Both the position numbers and the translations under genes were made by a program. The notes beneath the pieces are model-generated. The model was given only the letters and a program-made list of their open reading frames with translations. It did not search any database and was not told the origin of the DNA. Source: Strobilurus pachycystidiatus (lineage: Eukaryota > Basidiomycota > Agaricomycetes > Agaricales > Physalacriaceae). Taken from it: 64,000 nt of DNA. This document shows, piece by piece, positions 1 to 11,068 of this stretch (its first letter is position 1; every line of letters begins with the position of its first letter). The stretch is taken from assembly GCA_019915135.1 (NCBI GenBank), contig JAHLMK010000005.1, forward strand, positions 434,001 through 498,000. Reading direction: 5' to 3'.

Positions 1-2950
1 ACGAAGACCATGACTTGAGTGCCACCGTCAAGAGCAGCCGACATGAGGAAATTGTACTTCCTGAACCAACCAGGGCGATAGCGCCGAAGATAGAACTGCG
101 AAAAGACGGCCAGACAGAACGTGGTGAACACAGAGGTGTTGATACCGACGCTCAAGTATCCGAGCGTCCCTAGAGCTCATCTTCAACATAGCAATTCGAG
201 TGTACAATGAACGACGTACAGCATAAGATCGGAGTCACGACGTGGTTTGCTCCAAGAGTCGGGAACTTCTTGTGGATAAGCCAGAAAGGGATTGGGACAG
301 CAAGACCGATGAGGATCGAGAACGGTACAATTCCATAACGCCCACTAGGAGTGTACAGGTGGTTGCCGAGAGCACCCCAGGAGACGGCATCGCTGTTGAA
401 GGACTGGACTTGCTGGCCCGACCACTAAACGCGGAATCTTTGAATACTGAGCATTACGACGCGTATCGATAAACTTACAACGTTGTTTCCTTGGACGTCC
501 AAAAGAATCTCGCGATGAGACGATATGATTACCTTCATGATTACATAGTTCAGAAGTCCTCCCTGTCAGTGCTTCAGCTTCACGTTCGACAGAACGAACA
601 CAAAGGGCAAAGTGCTTACAACCACAGCGCCACATGACTGAACGATGAATGTTACGCGAGGCGGTAACTTGGTATACTGGCCCATCTTCAAATCCCGAAT
701 CAGGCCGCGAGCTTGCTGTAGGGTGTTGGAACCGTAGAGCGTGAAGTACATATTGGTCTGAGGGCTACCAGGCATCATGACAGCGCCAAGTATCTGATGT
801 GCATTGTGAGGTGTGCGCAGTGATGAGACAAGAGGAAATAGCGCACCTGGACCAGGCTTTGGACATCGGGAACGAAGCCAGTGATCGCATATACCGTAAC
901 GACAAAAGGCAAAAGTATCGCCGAAATTATGATAGCTGTCGAGTCGACGTGAGATGAGCAACGAGATGAGACACAATGGTGCATACCAACGATTAAACCC
1001 CACCATGGCAGGTTTGAATGGCCCGTGTAGATAGTGGCCATTGCCATAGCAAAACTCCCAAAGAATACCGCAATGTACCACCACATCGGTACTTCCGGGT
1101 AGACCTTCATTTTCGCGAAGTGAGGATCATAGTTCTCTCCCGCCTATACAACCTGATTCAGTACCGAGGGCCACACGCGAAATGAATCCATGTACCCGAT
1201 ACTGCCGGATGACTTCGAGAATGCTCTTGCCATACCAAAGGAAGACGTGCATAATCGTGGCTCCGATTGCCAGATTGTTGCCGATCTTCGTCAAAACCTG
1301 CGAGCTGGCAAACCAGGGAAGGCCCTGGGACCGATGTTCAGTCAGAACGACCAGAACGAAGGCAATGCGAAACGTACGACGACGTTTAACTTTTCTTCAT
1401 CTAGTCTGAAATTGCTATCCAGGATACTGAGTTGATCGTATAGTGTTCCATTCTCGTTGAACAGATCCTGGGAAAGCCAAGGGAAGCTCTGGCCATTCCA
1501 TGTGTTTCGAGAATATGTAGCGCAGAATGCGATGCTGAAAAGGGCTTCAGTTTGATCAAGGTAGGCGGTGAGCATGCCTACATGCATATCATTGTACCAA
1601 AATAGAGCGACAACTGGGTCGATATCGGAGTAAACCTGCGCGTAATTAGTCCGAGCCATTGTGAGTCGGAAAGCTTACAGTGCACCCATGCTTCCACCTC
1701 CAGATCCGACATAGTTCCAATCCAGGCAGAGAGCAAACATACCGAGGCCTTCGTTACCTGTACAAATCGTTAGATACAACTATGCTGTCAGTTGATTCAA
1801 TTACCTGCAGCTCCACCTGTACAGACTGTTAGTTTCAAGAACCTCGCAAGATTATTGAATTGCTCCTACCAAAAATACGTGTTACCCATGCACTATCCCG
1901 TTTTGCGAGGCAAAAGATGCTGATTCCCGTAAGCGTAGGAGCAATGTACTCCGGGAACCACTCCCAGACGAAGATGGCTGCGAATGTGTACCAAAAGAAT
2001 TTGACTCGTTTCTTCTGAAGGAAGATCTTCTTTCCACGGTGAAGGGCGTCGAAGAGCTGGACGGTGGGTAGCAGGTTGGGGAAAACAATGTAAGTTGGGT
2101 AGACCAAGAACGATCGCATAATGCCACCCAGGCCATAGCCGATGAGCTGGGAACCAATCAAGGTGAAGATTCCTACGCCTACGTTTGGCTACAAGGATAG
2201 GATGAGAGCTATTCTAGAGAAAAGAGGACCACAAATACCTGCACGCCATAATACAAATCGTCCGCAGCGAAGATGCTGATAGCCAGCGCTGACTCTGCCG
2301 CCGTGGACGCAAATATGGTAATGGCAACGTGTTCCTTGATGTCTTTCGAGGATGTGAGGTTGTGGTCCGTAACTCGAAGACAGACCTACTGAAAGGGCCT
2401 GGGTTCATGAAGCGCCAGAATCGATTGTTGGTCATCTTGAGCTTGTCAAGCGGATTGCCGGGTCCTGGGACAACTTGCTCCATGCCCACACCAAGCAGAT
2501 ACGATAATATCTGGAGGAACAAGGGACTGACGAAAATCGTTTGTGGGCGAAAGTACTGGAGGAATGAGCAACGATAACGAGCAAGCACGGAAAACAGAGC
2601 TCACAAAAATCTGCCCAAGAACAGAGCCAAAGCAAGCGAGACTAAGACCAAGAAACCACATCCTGAATGTGGAGGCCGGAAGGCTAGGATCGTCCTCGAG
2701 AGAAATAAGACGAGTAGCCACATCCATGTCGGTCACTGAAATCGCATAAGAGACAGCAAGAAAGAGTGCATAATTGTGTACCAATCGGCCTCTCCTTTCC
2801 ATCATCGCCGAGGTCAATCTCTCGAGCTTCGTCGTAAACGTCTCCATAGTGCAGGACATCAACGGGTTCTGTGAAGTGTTTCTCAGAATCACTGGCAAGG
2901 GTGCTGTCCCTCTTGACGGTCTCTTTAATTTCGCTGGAGGGGGAGTCCAT
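1..2950 (-). CDS. OPT-family oligopeptide transporter (3' end beyond left edge)
   Basis: This is a proton-coupled uptake carrier of small peptides in the OPT (isp4-like) family, a polytopic plasma-membrane protein. The start at 2950 opens an acidic, Glu/Asp-rich cytosolic N-terminus. An intron follows, then 'PASTFRMWFLGLSLACFGSV', the typical first OPT membrane segment. Later exons give 'PGPGNPLDKLK', 'YPTYIVFPNLLPTVQLFDAL', 'EVPMWWYIAVFFGSFAMAMA' followed by the Gly/His-rich loop, and near the edge 'WFRKYNFLMSAALDGGTQ', which lies close to the usual C-terminus. Many short introns split the gene. Only the last few tens of residues should be missing. The family is clear; exact splice sites were not all resolved. 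Confidence 0.9.
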
Positions 2951-3957
2951 TCTCGAGAGGCGCTATGTGTCAGCGCTGAGCATTGGTCTCTTTTATGACT
3001 GCCGTCCAATCATGGGAAACTACCTATGGGGCCACAGCTTCGGTTCGTGTGATTGACCCAACCAGATGATTGAGGAGAAGCCATTTTTGCAATCTCATAG
3101 TGCATCTGTCATCTTCTCTGTATAATCTTAGCTACGGACATGGGAATACAAGTCAGAACCAGGGCACGCCACATGCAAGAAGTGGCTTATCTTCCGGTGT
3201 TGGCGACTCGGTGGATAAGGCTTGCCAGTAAAGGACCGTGTCTCTCATCAGCAATCGTCACCAAAGGCAGTTGAACCAAACTTGTACCGAATAAAGGGCA
3301 TGCAATGCGGTGGCAATGCCAGGCAACCTTGTGGCAAGTGCCAAGATGGGAATCGGGGTTCGCCGAACATAATGGATAGCTGCTTCTTTCAACCACGTCG
3401 TACGGGCATGGATCTACCTACAATATAGGGATGAGGAACACTCCGTCGAGTATACTTGCCGCACTCACAAGTGTCGCGTGCTGGTTCCTTCCTCAAAATG
3501 CTCCCTATTCATGGCGCCTCCTCGCCACGACAGTGCGACTACCAAGCGCAGTGCGCACCAGTGACGACGCAACATTTGACTACCTGGAAAACAACGACGT
3601 TCAATAAGAGATTTGGATGCTGGGCCTCAGTTTTCCTGAAAACCAAGCCTATCTCATATTTCGTCCTGGTAACGGATTCAGTCGCTATCGCGCGTGGAAG
3701 GAGTGACAACTGCGGCAAATTATCATTGCCATGGCGTTCAATTTCTCCAGATCGAATATTCATGAATTTTGCTCCCATGAAGCTGGCCGACGATTAGACA
3801 TCTTAGCAGTACGTACTGTGGAAGGCGTGGCGCCAGGCGAATCTCTGAAAGCGACGAGCGTGGAGTCGAATGACGCTCCGGATATCGGACCGGTAAAGTA
3901 TAGTGCAACGTGGTTGAACGTGTTCGGACCAGATCAAGTTGAACTCTTTCACAAACG
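2951..3957. other. intergenic, about 1 kb, divergent promoter region
   Basis: This stretch lies between the divergently transcribed OPT and TPR/J-protein genes. Short open frames exist on both strands (for example 3187-3396 minus and 3456-3797 plus). None shows a recognisable domain or a convincing exon chain, so no gene is called. Confidence 0.5.
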
Positions 3958-5478
3958 ATGAGGATCCTGCCTCTCTCGCTGCTCTGCCTTTTGGCGGGCG
4001 TGCATGCCAACAGTGGCCTCTCTGACCCGACCCTCCTCCCCCTCATCAACCACGCTAATGCCCTGTTATCCTCTGGTCAGTTTGCAGACGCCGCAACGGC
4101 ATACACAAACGCCCTTGTCGCCTTACCCAACGACCAGCTCCTCTACTACAAGCGCGCAACTGCTCTGTACAGTCTTGGGCGCTACTCTGGCGCTGTCGAG
4201 GACTGCATCAAGGTCCGGGAGCTCGGTGGCGGGATGGCTGAACGAGCAGAGGTCATGATGGGACGGATATACCTCAAAGAGGGCCGCTGGGAAGACGTCA
4301 AGGACGTCCTTGAGGCTCAGAAAGGCTCGGAGGCGCAGAAGATGCTCGCAGACGCGCGCGAAACGGAGAAGCTGGCCAAACGGATGGCGTTGGAGAGGAA
4401 GAGCGAGCTGTGGACCGCGTGCGTGGAGACGGCGGGCCAGGTCCTCAAGACGGCGAGCCACGCGGTGTCTGTACGGGAGGCGCGGGCGGAGTGTGCGCTT
4501 TCCTCCGGCGATGTCGAGGGCGCGGTCGGGGATCTTACACGCCTAACCCATCTCTTGCCATCCTCGCAGTTACCAGCACTGCAGACGCGAATATTCTTGC
4601 TTTCGTTCCTTCATTTGCCCCCATCACCCAACACGCTCTCTCCACTGAAACAGTGTCTCCACCTCGACCCAGATTCCCCGTCATGTCTCTCGCTTCACCG
4701 CATAGCCAAAGCGATGGAAAGGGGCCTCACTAAACTCGAAGATCTGCAGTCGAAGGAGGATTGGGGCGGCGTCGTCAAGGTCGTTACCGGGAAGGACGAC
4801 CTGCTCAAGAAATATACCACCCTCGCCGAGAAACACCAGTCATTCAAACTGCGAGATGTCCACATCCCCGGTAGTATCCACGAAATCCTTCTTCGCGCCG
4901 TCTGTGTCGCGTACACCAACATCGCCCCTGCCAAATCACAGCCGTATTGTGCAGAACTCCTCGGGATAAATTCTGACGACGTTGACGCCCTTATTGGCCT
5001 CTCGGAGGTCCACATGAAGAAGGACGAGTTCTCCGAGGCCGTGAAGCTTCTTGAGAAAGCGTTCGAGGCATCGGGACGTTCTCGACGCGACGTGCACACT
5101 AAACTGCAACGTGCCCAAAACCTACTCAAGCAGTCCTTGCGAAAGGACTACTACAAGGTCGTCGGTGTCTCGCGCGACGCCTCGCCCGCCGAGATAAAAA
5201 AGGCGTTCCGGCGACAGGCCAAAGTCGCCCATCCCGATAAGGGTGGCTCGGAGGAGAAGATGGCACAGCTCAATGAGGCATATGAGGTCCTGTCTAATCC
5301 GGAGCTGCGTGAGCGCTTCGACAATGGTGATGATCCTAATGATCTGGAGGGCAACGGGTTCGGAAGTGCGGGACATCCCTTCGCGCAATTCTTCCAGCAG
5401 TCGGGCGGTGGATTCCCTGGTGGCAGGAGCGGGTTCCCTGGTGGTGGCGGGTTCCAGTTTAGATATAGCCATGGCTAA
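3958..5478 (+). CDS. ER-type TPR/J-domain co-chaperone (DNAJC3/P58-like)
   Basis: An intronless 506-residue protein. It begins with a hydrophobic signal peptide (MRILPLSLLCLLAGVHA), continues with tetratricopeptide repeats (first clear ones around residues 25-110, more around 150-370), and ends with a J domain (about 396-465) carrying the HPD motif in 'VAHPDKGGSEEK'. The tail is Gly/Phe-rich. This order (signal peptide, TPRs, J domain, G/F tail) is that of P58IPK/DNAJC3, an ER-luminal co-chaperone that stimulates BiP and holds unfolded client proteins. No ER-retrieval signal such as HDEL is seen at the C-terminus ('FRYSHG'). It is unusual among its neighbours in lacking introns. Confidence 0.9.
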   Translation: MRILPLSLLCLLAGVHANSGLSDPTLLPLINHANALLSSGQFADAATAYTNALVALPNDQLLYYKRATALYSLGRYSGAVEDCIKVRELGGGMAERAEVMMGRIYLKEGRWEDVKDVLEAQKGSEAQKMLADARETEKLAKRMALERKSELWTACVETAGQVLKTASHAVSVREARAECALSSGDVEGAVGDLTRLTHLLPSSQLPALQTRIFLLSFLHLPPSPNTLSPLKQCLHLDPDSPSCLSLHRIAKAMERGLTKLEDLQSKEDWGGVVKVVTGKDDLLKKYTTLAEKHQSFKLRDVHIPGSIHEILLRAVCVAYTNIAPAKSQPYCAELLGINSDDVDALIGLSEVHMKKDEFSEAVKLLEKAFEASGRSRRDVHTKLQRAQNLLKQSLRKDYYKVVGVSRDASPAEIKKAFRRQAKVAHPDKGGSEEKMAQLNEAYEVLSNPELRERFDNGDDPNDLEGNGFGSAGHPFAQFFQQSGGGFPGGRSGFPGGGGFQFRYSHG

Positions 5479-5682
5479 TCGGAATGGACAGAGGAGGTTC
5501 AGCGTCAGATTTATGTATATGTATAACAAAGTAATATTGACTGCATGCAACCATTGGGATCCGAAAGCATAACACGATATCGACAGTAACTTACACTAAT
5601 GTCCACAGATGATTACACTCGCCTATAGTATAAAATGAAGCCCGAAAAAAACAGAGAACCCGAACCCAAAACTCATGCCTCC

Positions 5683-8600
5683 TTATCGTCCTCGATAACC
5701 CACATCGTCGAGTAGCCCAGATTCATGCATGAACGAACTCCATCTCTCGTCCAACCGCGAGTCTCGTGATGACAGTCCGAGATCCGCAAGCGTTGGATAG
5801 CCTGACCCAGTATACATATGCTGGGACTGGGGCGGGGGTTGTTGAGGTTGGGGTTGCGGATGTGGCGCATAGCCGTATTGAGGTGGTGGCTGTCCACGCA
5901 TATAGGACTGGTTGTGTTGGTGTGCATGAGTATTACGTTCCTGCGGAGAGAACGCGTAGTCCATCTGCGCCATCGGGCGCGCCCATTCCACCGGTGCAGT
6001 CAACGTCGGGAGCTGCCCATACGAGCCCGCGCCAGCGCCATTCTGCTGCTGCGGTCTCTCTGGGCTTGGGTTGCTACGCGCATTCTTCGTCGGCCGTTTC
6101 GCTGAGACAAAGCGAGTATGGCCAGCAAATATCGACAGCTCGTCGTCCAGATCCACATTGCCATTGACGTCCCAAAGCATCCCCGTATCAGAGGAATTCG
6201 CCGCAGCTTCCTGCAATGCATGTCGTGCCTTGTCACTCAGCTTGATCAAGATGGGCTGGGTATGGAATCAGACTCGTACTTTGAGCATTGAAGAAAATGA
6301 ACCCACCAGAGCCTTCGTCGCCCGCTTACTATACACACTCGCCTTCGTGAACAACAAACACGCTCCCTCAAGCTCTGCCATCGCGCTGCTTGCTAGAGGG
6401 CTCCGCGGACCCCGTGTCACCACCGTCCCAAACACCACCGCGGCACTAAACGCAAACGTCCACATTGTCCAAAACCGCGAGCACGCATTCGGATGCAGCG
6501 AAAACTGCTCCTTCACCGACTTGAGTATCGTCGTCGCCGCGCGATATGCCGCGAGGAACGAGGGTGCATACGTCGACTTCAGCGGGTTCACCGGGTGCTC
6601 GATGATAGCCTGAGCGAAGAAAGAGCGGTGAATGTACATGAGAACTAAAGAGATCATCAATCTCAGCCAATGGATAAGGAAAGTCCGAGTAACACGCACT
6701 TGTCTCACGAGCATGCTCAAGAACACAGCGCTGGAAGCTCGCTGCTATATCGCCCTTGTCTGCCGTTCCCTCGGGAAGGGGAAACTCGCGCACCTTGCGG
6801 TCGAGGTCCATAATCGTCGCGTAACTCGGTGCCTCGGCTGTCAAGGTGCGCGAAGCGACTTCTGCCACACATTCACTCGCGAAGCGGAACTGCCAGATCT
6901 CAACTGTAACACCGATGAGTACCCGAGAACAGGGAGGAGGGGAAAACAATACTAGGGCACGCACAAGCAGAGCTGAGAGACTTTTCGTTCTCGTACTGCG
7001 GAAAGCTACAATCGATGTAGGCGAGCGAGAAAGAGGGCGGGCGGCCGGTATTCAGACTCTGCGAGAAGGGGGGTATGAGAGGCTGCTATTCCAAGATCAA
7101 GGGAATACAGACCGTCCATACGTCTGCAACGAAGAGATCCCAGAATAGGATGCGTCTTCGCTGGACCATCTTGGCAGGGAGGCCCCATCGTTCAGAATCT
7201 CGGTCTGTAAGATTGATTGAATCAGTTCGAGTGGCCCTTTTGGCAGTGCAAGCGAGACGAACGTAGACCAATCTAAGACCAGGTCAGTTTGAGTAAAATA
7301 AAAGTGAGCCGACCACTGACTGTCTGGGACAAGTGAGCGGCAAGTGTGATAAGACTCCAAGTCATCTCCATGCTCGTCTCGCTCGTGAGGTCGCTCCCAT
7401 TCATGGCATTGTATATACTCATGAGATGCAGAGACTGAATGGTCACAATACTCGGTTTCTCAAGAATGGGCTGTAGGCTGATCGCAGCCCTCGAGATTTG
7501 ATGATAGTGTTCTGCGTGTTGTGTGCTAGGCTCAGCCTCGACGAGAGTACCGACTGCGAAGACGATGAACAAGAGCGCGAGGTCGTGTGGGCCTGCAAAC
7601 TCGTCGGAGGGATAAGAAGGTGATCTTTGGTAGATGGCAGGTAGCATATCGTCGATGAGCTGCTGGCGCGTAACACCGCGGAAGAGCCATGCTGCTTGGT
7701 CCAGATAAGCCTCAGTGAGTGCGCAGGCGCGGTCCCAGGGGGGTAGATGTTCGCGTATCATGCTCTGGACGTCGTCGGGGCGGCCCATGGGAGTGAAGGG
7801 GAATGACTGGGAGAAGAGGGAAAAGTCCATGGCAGGGCCGGAGCTGGTTGGACTGACGGATGCCTGCTTGGATGCGGGGCTGTTGACGCTGCTCTCTGGG
7901 GTGACCTGGCCGGAGGAAATTAACAGGCTCTGTGGTGATGTCAGTGCGATCTATCAGAACAGCCCAGGGCGCACACACCTCTGAGCCTCCAGTCGGCCCA
8001 AAGAAACGCGAGATGCCGTGGTCGGAGATGGACAGAGTCCCGAACGCGTCGATGATTTCTGCGGGATGCTGCTGATCGTCGGAGGGCGTGTCTTCGCAGC
8101 GCTCTTCGGTCATGACTAGGTCGTCCTGCAGGAGCGGATGGGGCTCAGCGGAGTGCTGGCTGTGTAGGGTGGAGAGGGCGTCTTCCAGTTGGCGGATCCG
8201 GCCGCTGAGCTTTGCAATGCGCTTATGGAGGTGTTCGGTCGCTGCCAGGACAAAGCGTGTTCCCTGTCCTGTTGCCAGACTGCCGTTGGGGCAGAGAGCG
8301 GCACATCCACGGCGCTGTGGGCGGTATGAGAGGGCGGGTGGCGGCGAGGGTGGGACATACCTGGCACGATTGGCAGGGGATCTGGGGCGAGTGAGTGACT
8401 GCATGGGCTTGTGTGCAGGCGCGCCACTTACCTGCTTGTCGCATTTGATCTTGAGCCTGGTGTATATTGCAAGATAGAGTAGTGGTGAGGGTGCGAGGAA
8501 AGGCAGGAGCAGCAAGTGAGTGAGGGCAGCAGAGGGAGTGAAGCAAGTCAGTAATGGAAGCCGCATGCGATGATCGCACTTGCCTGCGACACTCGGCACA

Positions 8601-8842
8601 ACTAACCTATTAGCGGACATGTTTCGGTGAGATAGCGCGCGCCAACAGGGTGATGAAACGCACCTCGCCTGGCGAAACGTGGGTGAGCAAGGGATCGGTG
8701 AAACGAGCCCGCGAATGGACCACGACGCACCTCGATTTCGCTTCTGCTCGAGCTCGCGGGCGTGCACGCCGTCGTAGCTGAATTCCTCGGCGTCGCGTCG
8801 CGCGGGTCGGCGCTTGACCTTTGTTTTGGGCTCGACGGGCAT
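5683..8842 (-). CDS. Zn2Cys6 fungal transcription factor with fungal-specific regulatory domain
   Basis: A nuclear regulator. The N-terminus (MPVEPKTKVKRRPARRD) is basic, and an in-frame Met at 8878 is an alternative start. Splicing five tiny exons (8731-8842, 8664-8668, 8584-8606, 8432-8456, 8361-8381, then from 8314) gives 'RGEVSCAECRRLKIKCDK' followed by 'PCQSCQRRGCAALC', a complete C6 zinc cluster; the phases agree. A leucine-rich coiled segment follows (HKRIAKLSGRIRQLEDAL), then 'HGISRFFGPTGGSE' and 'RQQLIDDMLPAIYQ', typical of the fungal_trans domain. The C-terminus is Pro/Gln/His-rich and ends 'DDVGYRGR'. The zinc cluster includes a GC-AG intron (8457-8583). The target genes are unknown. 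Internal splice sites in the 3' half are only approximate. Confidence 0.85.
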
Positions 8843-9550
8843 CGTAGTGCTGACAAGAGGCAAACTCTGGGCAAACAAATCGGGCCCCGACAGCCTTTCG
8901 TCCGCTTCCGCTTCTATATTTCACACCACGCTAAAAGGATCCTCCGCTCAGAATGTAGTTGCCGGTGATCTCACAACAAATTGCGCTGTCACTTGATCAG
9001 CTTGTCATTGTAACTATCTGACATTCGGCCTTTACCTGCCTTCCCATGGGCCTGCACTGCCCTCGCTCCATGGGATACCGCTCCCCGCAAGCTATACCAC
9101 ACTCGTTCTTCTCGCTTCCGAGCAGGCAATTGACGACGCCCACTGCACCGCAGCATCACCAGACTGCGCACTTCTGATCAATGTTCAACCTGCCCTGTTG
9201 TCAACATACAGCCTCGTGAGCTGCGAGACTGCTATGGTTATGATCAATAGCACCCAGGGCTGTAAGCTGCTCTTTTGCGAGCCTTTCAGCTGTGTTGCTC
9301 CAGCCGTACGCCCTGGTCATCTCTCCATATAGTTCAATTCCGCAGACCACTTTGGACGTCCTCAATCGTCCATCATCAGCATCAGAATCCATCTATCTTC
9401 ACAGATCCGGAACAAATGAACCCTCCGAACCGATTTTCCAATTGAACCATGGCACGTGAGACGCGTTGACAAAGGTTCGACTTGCACCTCAACTGCACTC
9501 GCTTCGCACACCAATATTGCTGCGTGCGCGTATGGGCAGTGTACAGGTCG
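8843..9550. other. intergenic, divergent promoter between regulator and J-protein
   Basis: About 700 bases separate the start codons of the two diverging genes. Only short, featureless open frames are present, and no RNA gene is seen. Confidence 0.5.
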
Positions 9551-10347
9551 ATGCGAGGCACTCTCTATGACGTACTGGGAATAGCGTCTTCTGCTACCCC
9601 GGAAGAAGGTGGGTCGCGGCGTCTTGCCCTTTGTTCCCCGTTCGGGTGCCTACTTTGCGTTGACCTCACCTCCCCATGCACCCAGTTCGGAAAGCATTCA
9701 GGCAGAAAGCACTAGAGACCCACCCGGACAAACTCAGCCCACATATATCTGACGCTGAAAAGCACGCAGCGGAGACGCGATTCCATCAGGTCCCATCTTG
9801 ACGCGATATCTGCCTGAGGATCTGAGTGGCTGAAATGGAAAATTCTAGATTGCGTCTGCGGTTGATGTTTTGGGAGATCCAGCTAAACGAAAGGCACGCA
9901 ATGCCATAACTCCTTGTTCTTCTTTTTAGTTGACAGCGCTTCCAGGGTTATGACGCGAGTCTCCGAGCCAGAGCTGAACTGCAACGCGTACACTCTGAGG
10001 CGCAGTCACGACGTAGCAAGGACCGAATGGAGTGGGCACAGCAGCAAGAGCAACTTCATCGGACACGAATGAAGGACCTCAAGCAGCGCAATGACGAGTT
10101 GAAGGCAAAACTCCAGCAACAAGTGTTGGAAGCTCGGAAGCAAGAGGAAGTGCTCAGACAAATGCTGGACGGTTTCGACGCTTTGCATTTGTCGCCTGAA
10201 TGGCGGCTGAGAAGGGAGATGGCTGAGAAGGTGCCCCGTTTTAAACTTTACTAGTCAATGACATACTGACTGTCTTCCCGTTAACAGAGAAAAGCCGAAC
10301 GCGTCCAGCCCACGCCGCTCGTTTCGCCAGACAACACAGCATCATGA
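9551..10347 (+). CDS. small J-domain protein with coiled-coil tail
   Basis: Five exons are inferred: 9551-9608, 9686-9789, 9849-9893, 9937-10230 and 10288-10347. They sum to 561 nt (186 aa). The N-terminus 'MRGTLYDVLGIASSATPEE' continues into 'VRKAFRQKALETHPDKL', a J domain with its HPD motif that activates Hsp70. A long charged, Gln-rich helix follows (WAQQQEQLHRTRMKDLKQRN) and predicts a coiled coil. The layout recalls DNAJC17/Cwf23-type splicing J-proteins, but no RRM is present, so orthology is uncertain. The third intron (9894-9936) must use a GC donor to keep the frame ('DPAKRK' joined to 'RFQGYD'). Confidence 0.8.
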
Positions 10348-10480
10348 ATTCGGACATCACCAAGCTCTAACTGTAAAACCTTCACTGATCCGCGTCCTGC
10401 CCTCGTTCATTAGACTACCCTCTGTTGTACTTATTCAAAAAGAATTGGCCCTGCCTCCAGTATATCCATGCGTACCTCAC

Positions 10481-11068
10481 TCAGTTCACCCCCAGCGCAG
10501 TCAGCCTACTGCGTGCAATGAGCCCAACATCGCCCACAGCGCGGTCTAACTCGCGCTTCCACACCGCATCCTCGCTCGACAGCGCAGTGATGGTCGACAC
10601 GTCTGGCTCGGTGGGTGGAGACACCGAATGCGCCAACCCGAGGCGATCCTCCATCTCCTCCGCAATCAGCGCACGCGATCGTCCGTTGACGAAGGTGATG
10701 TAGCGGAGCCCTGGGTAGCGCGCCTCGTAGCAAGCATTCAGGTGCTCCAGGCGCGCCAACACCTCAGGCGGCGTCGGGGCCGCAGCGCCGCCCTGCTCTT
10801 TCGAGCTCAGATTGGACAAGTTCTTGCTTTCCCCGATTCGGGGGTGCCCTGCGATGAACTGCGCGCGTAAGGCGTCGTCCCACGTCGCAAGGCGGGATAA
10901 TGAGATTTCAATCAGGGCGGTGTAGGACGGAAGCGGCGGAAGCGAGCTGGAGAGTTGGGGTAGTAAGGTAGATTGGAGGATGGGGGAGTGTTCGAAGAGA
11001 ACGGTGAGTGCTTGGGAGAGGGCCTCGGGGGAGGACTCGATTTCCTTCAACGATGGCAATGAACTCAT
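10481..11068 (-). CDS. 2-oxo-4-hydroxy-4-carboxy-5-ureidoimidazoline (OHCU) decarboxylase
   Basis: A single-exon, 195-residue protein. It matches the OHCU decarboxylase family (UraD), which performs the last step of urate oxidation to S-allantoin after urate oxidase and HIU hydrolase. Family landmarks are 'FIAGHPRIGE', with the conserved His/Pro/Glu active-site region, and 'YITFVNGRSRALIAEEMEDR' near the C-terminal third. The length is usual for fungal members. No peroxisomal SKL-type C-terminus is visible (it ends 'TALGVN'). It is convergent with the upstream J-protein gene, with about 130 nt between the stops. No other purine-catabolism gene is adjacent. Confidence 0.92.
   Translation of the reverse strand: MSSLPSLKEIESSPEALSQALTVLFEHSPILQSTLLPQLSSSLPPLPSYTALIEISLSRLATWDDALRAQFIAGHPRIGESKNLSNLSSKEQGGAAAPTPPEVLARLEHLNACYEARYPGLRYITFVNGRSRALIAEEMEDRLGLAHSVSPPTEPDVSTITALSSEDAVWKRELDRAVGDVGLIARSRLTALGVN

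Noticed and set aside
7712..8878. A 388-codon open frame on the minus strand
   Set aside because: It reads through several introns of the zinc-cluster regulator; the spliced exons in other frames give the conserved C6 cluster, so this frame is only partly coding.
10481..11068. Possible purine-catabolism cluster with the ADAL-type deaminase at 53299
   Set aside because: The genes are more than 40 kb apart with unrelated genes between, and ADAL works in methylated-AMP handling, so no cluster is claimed.
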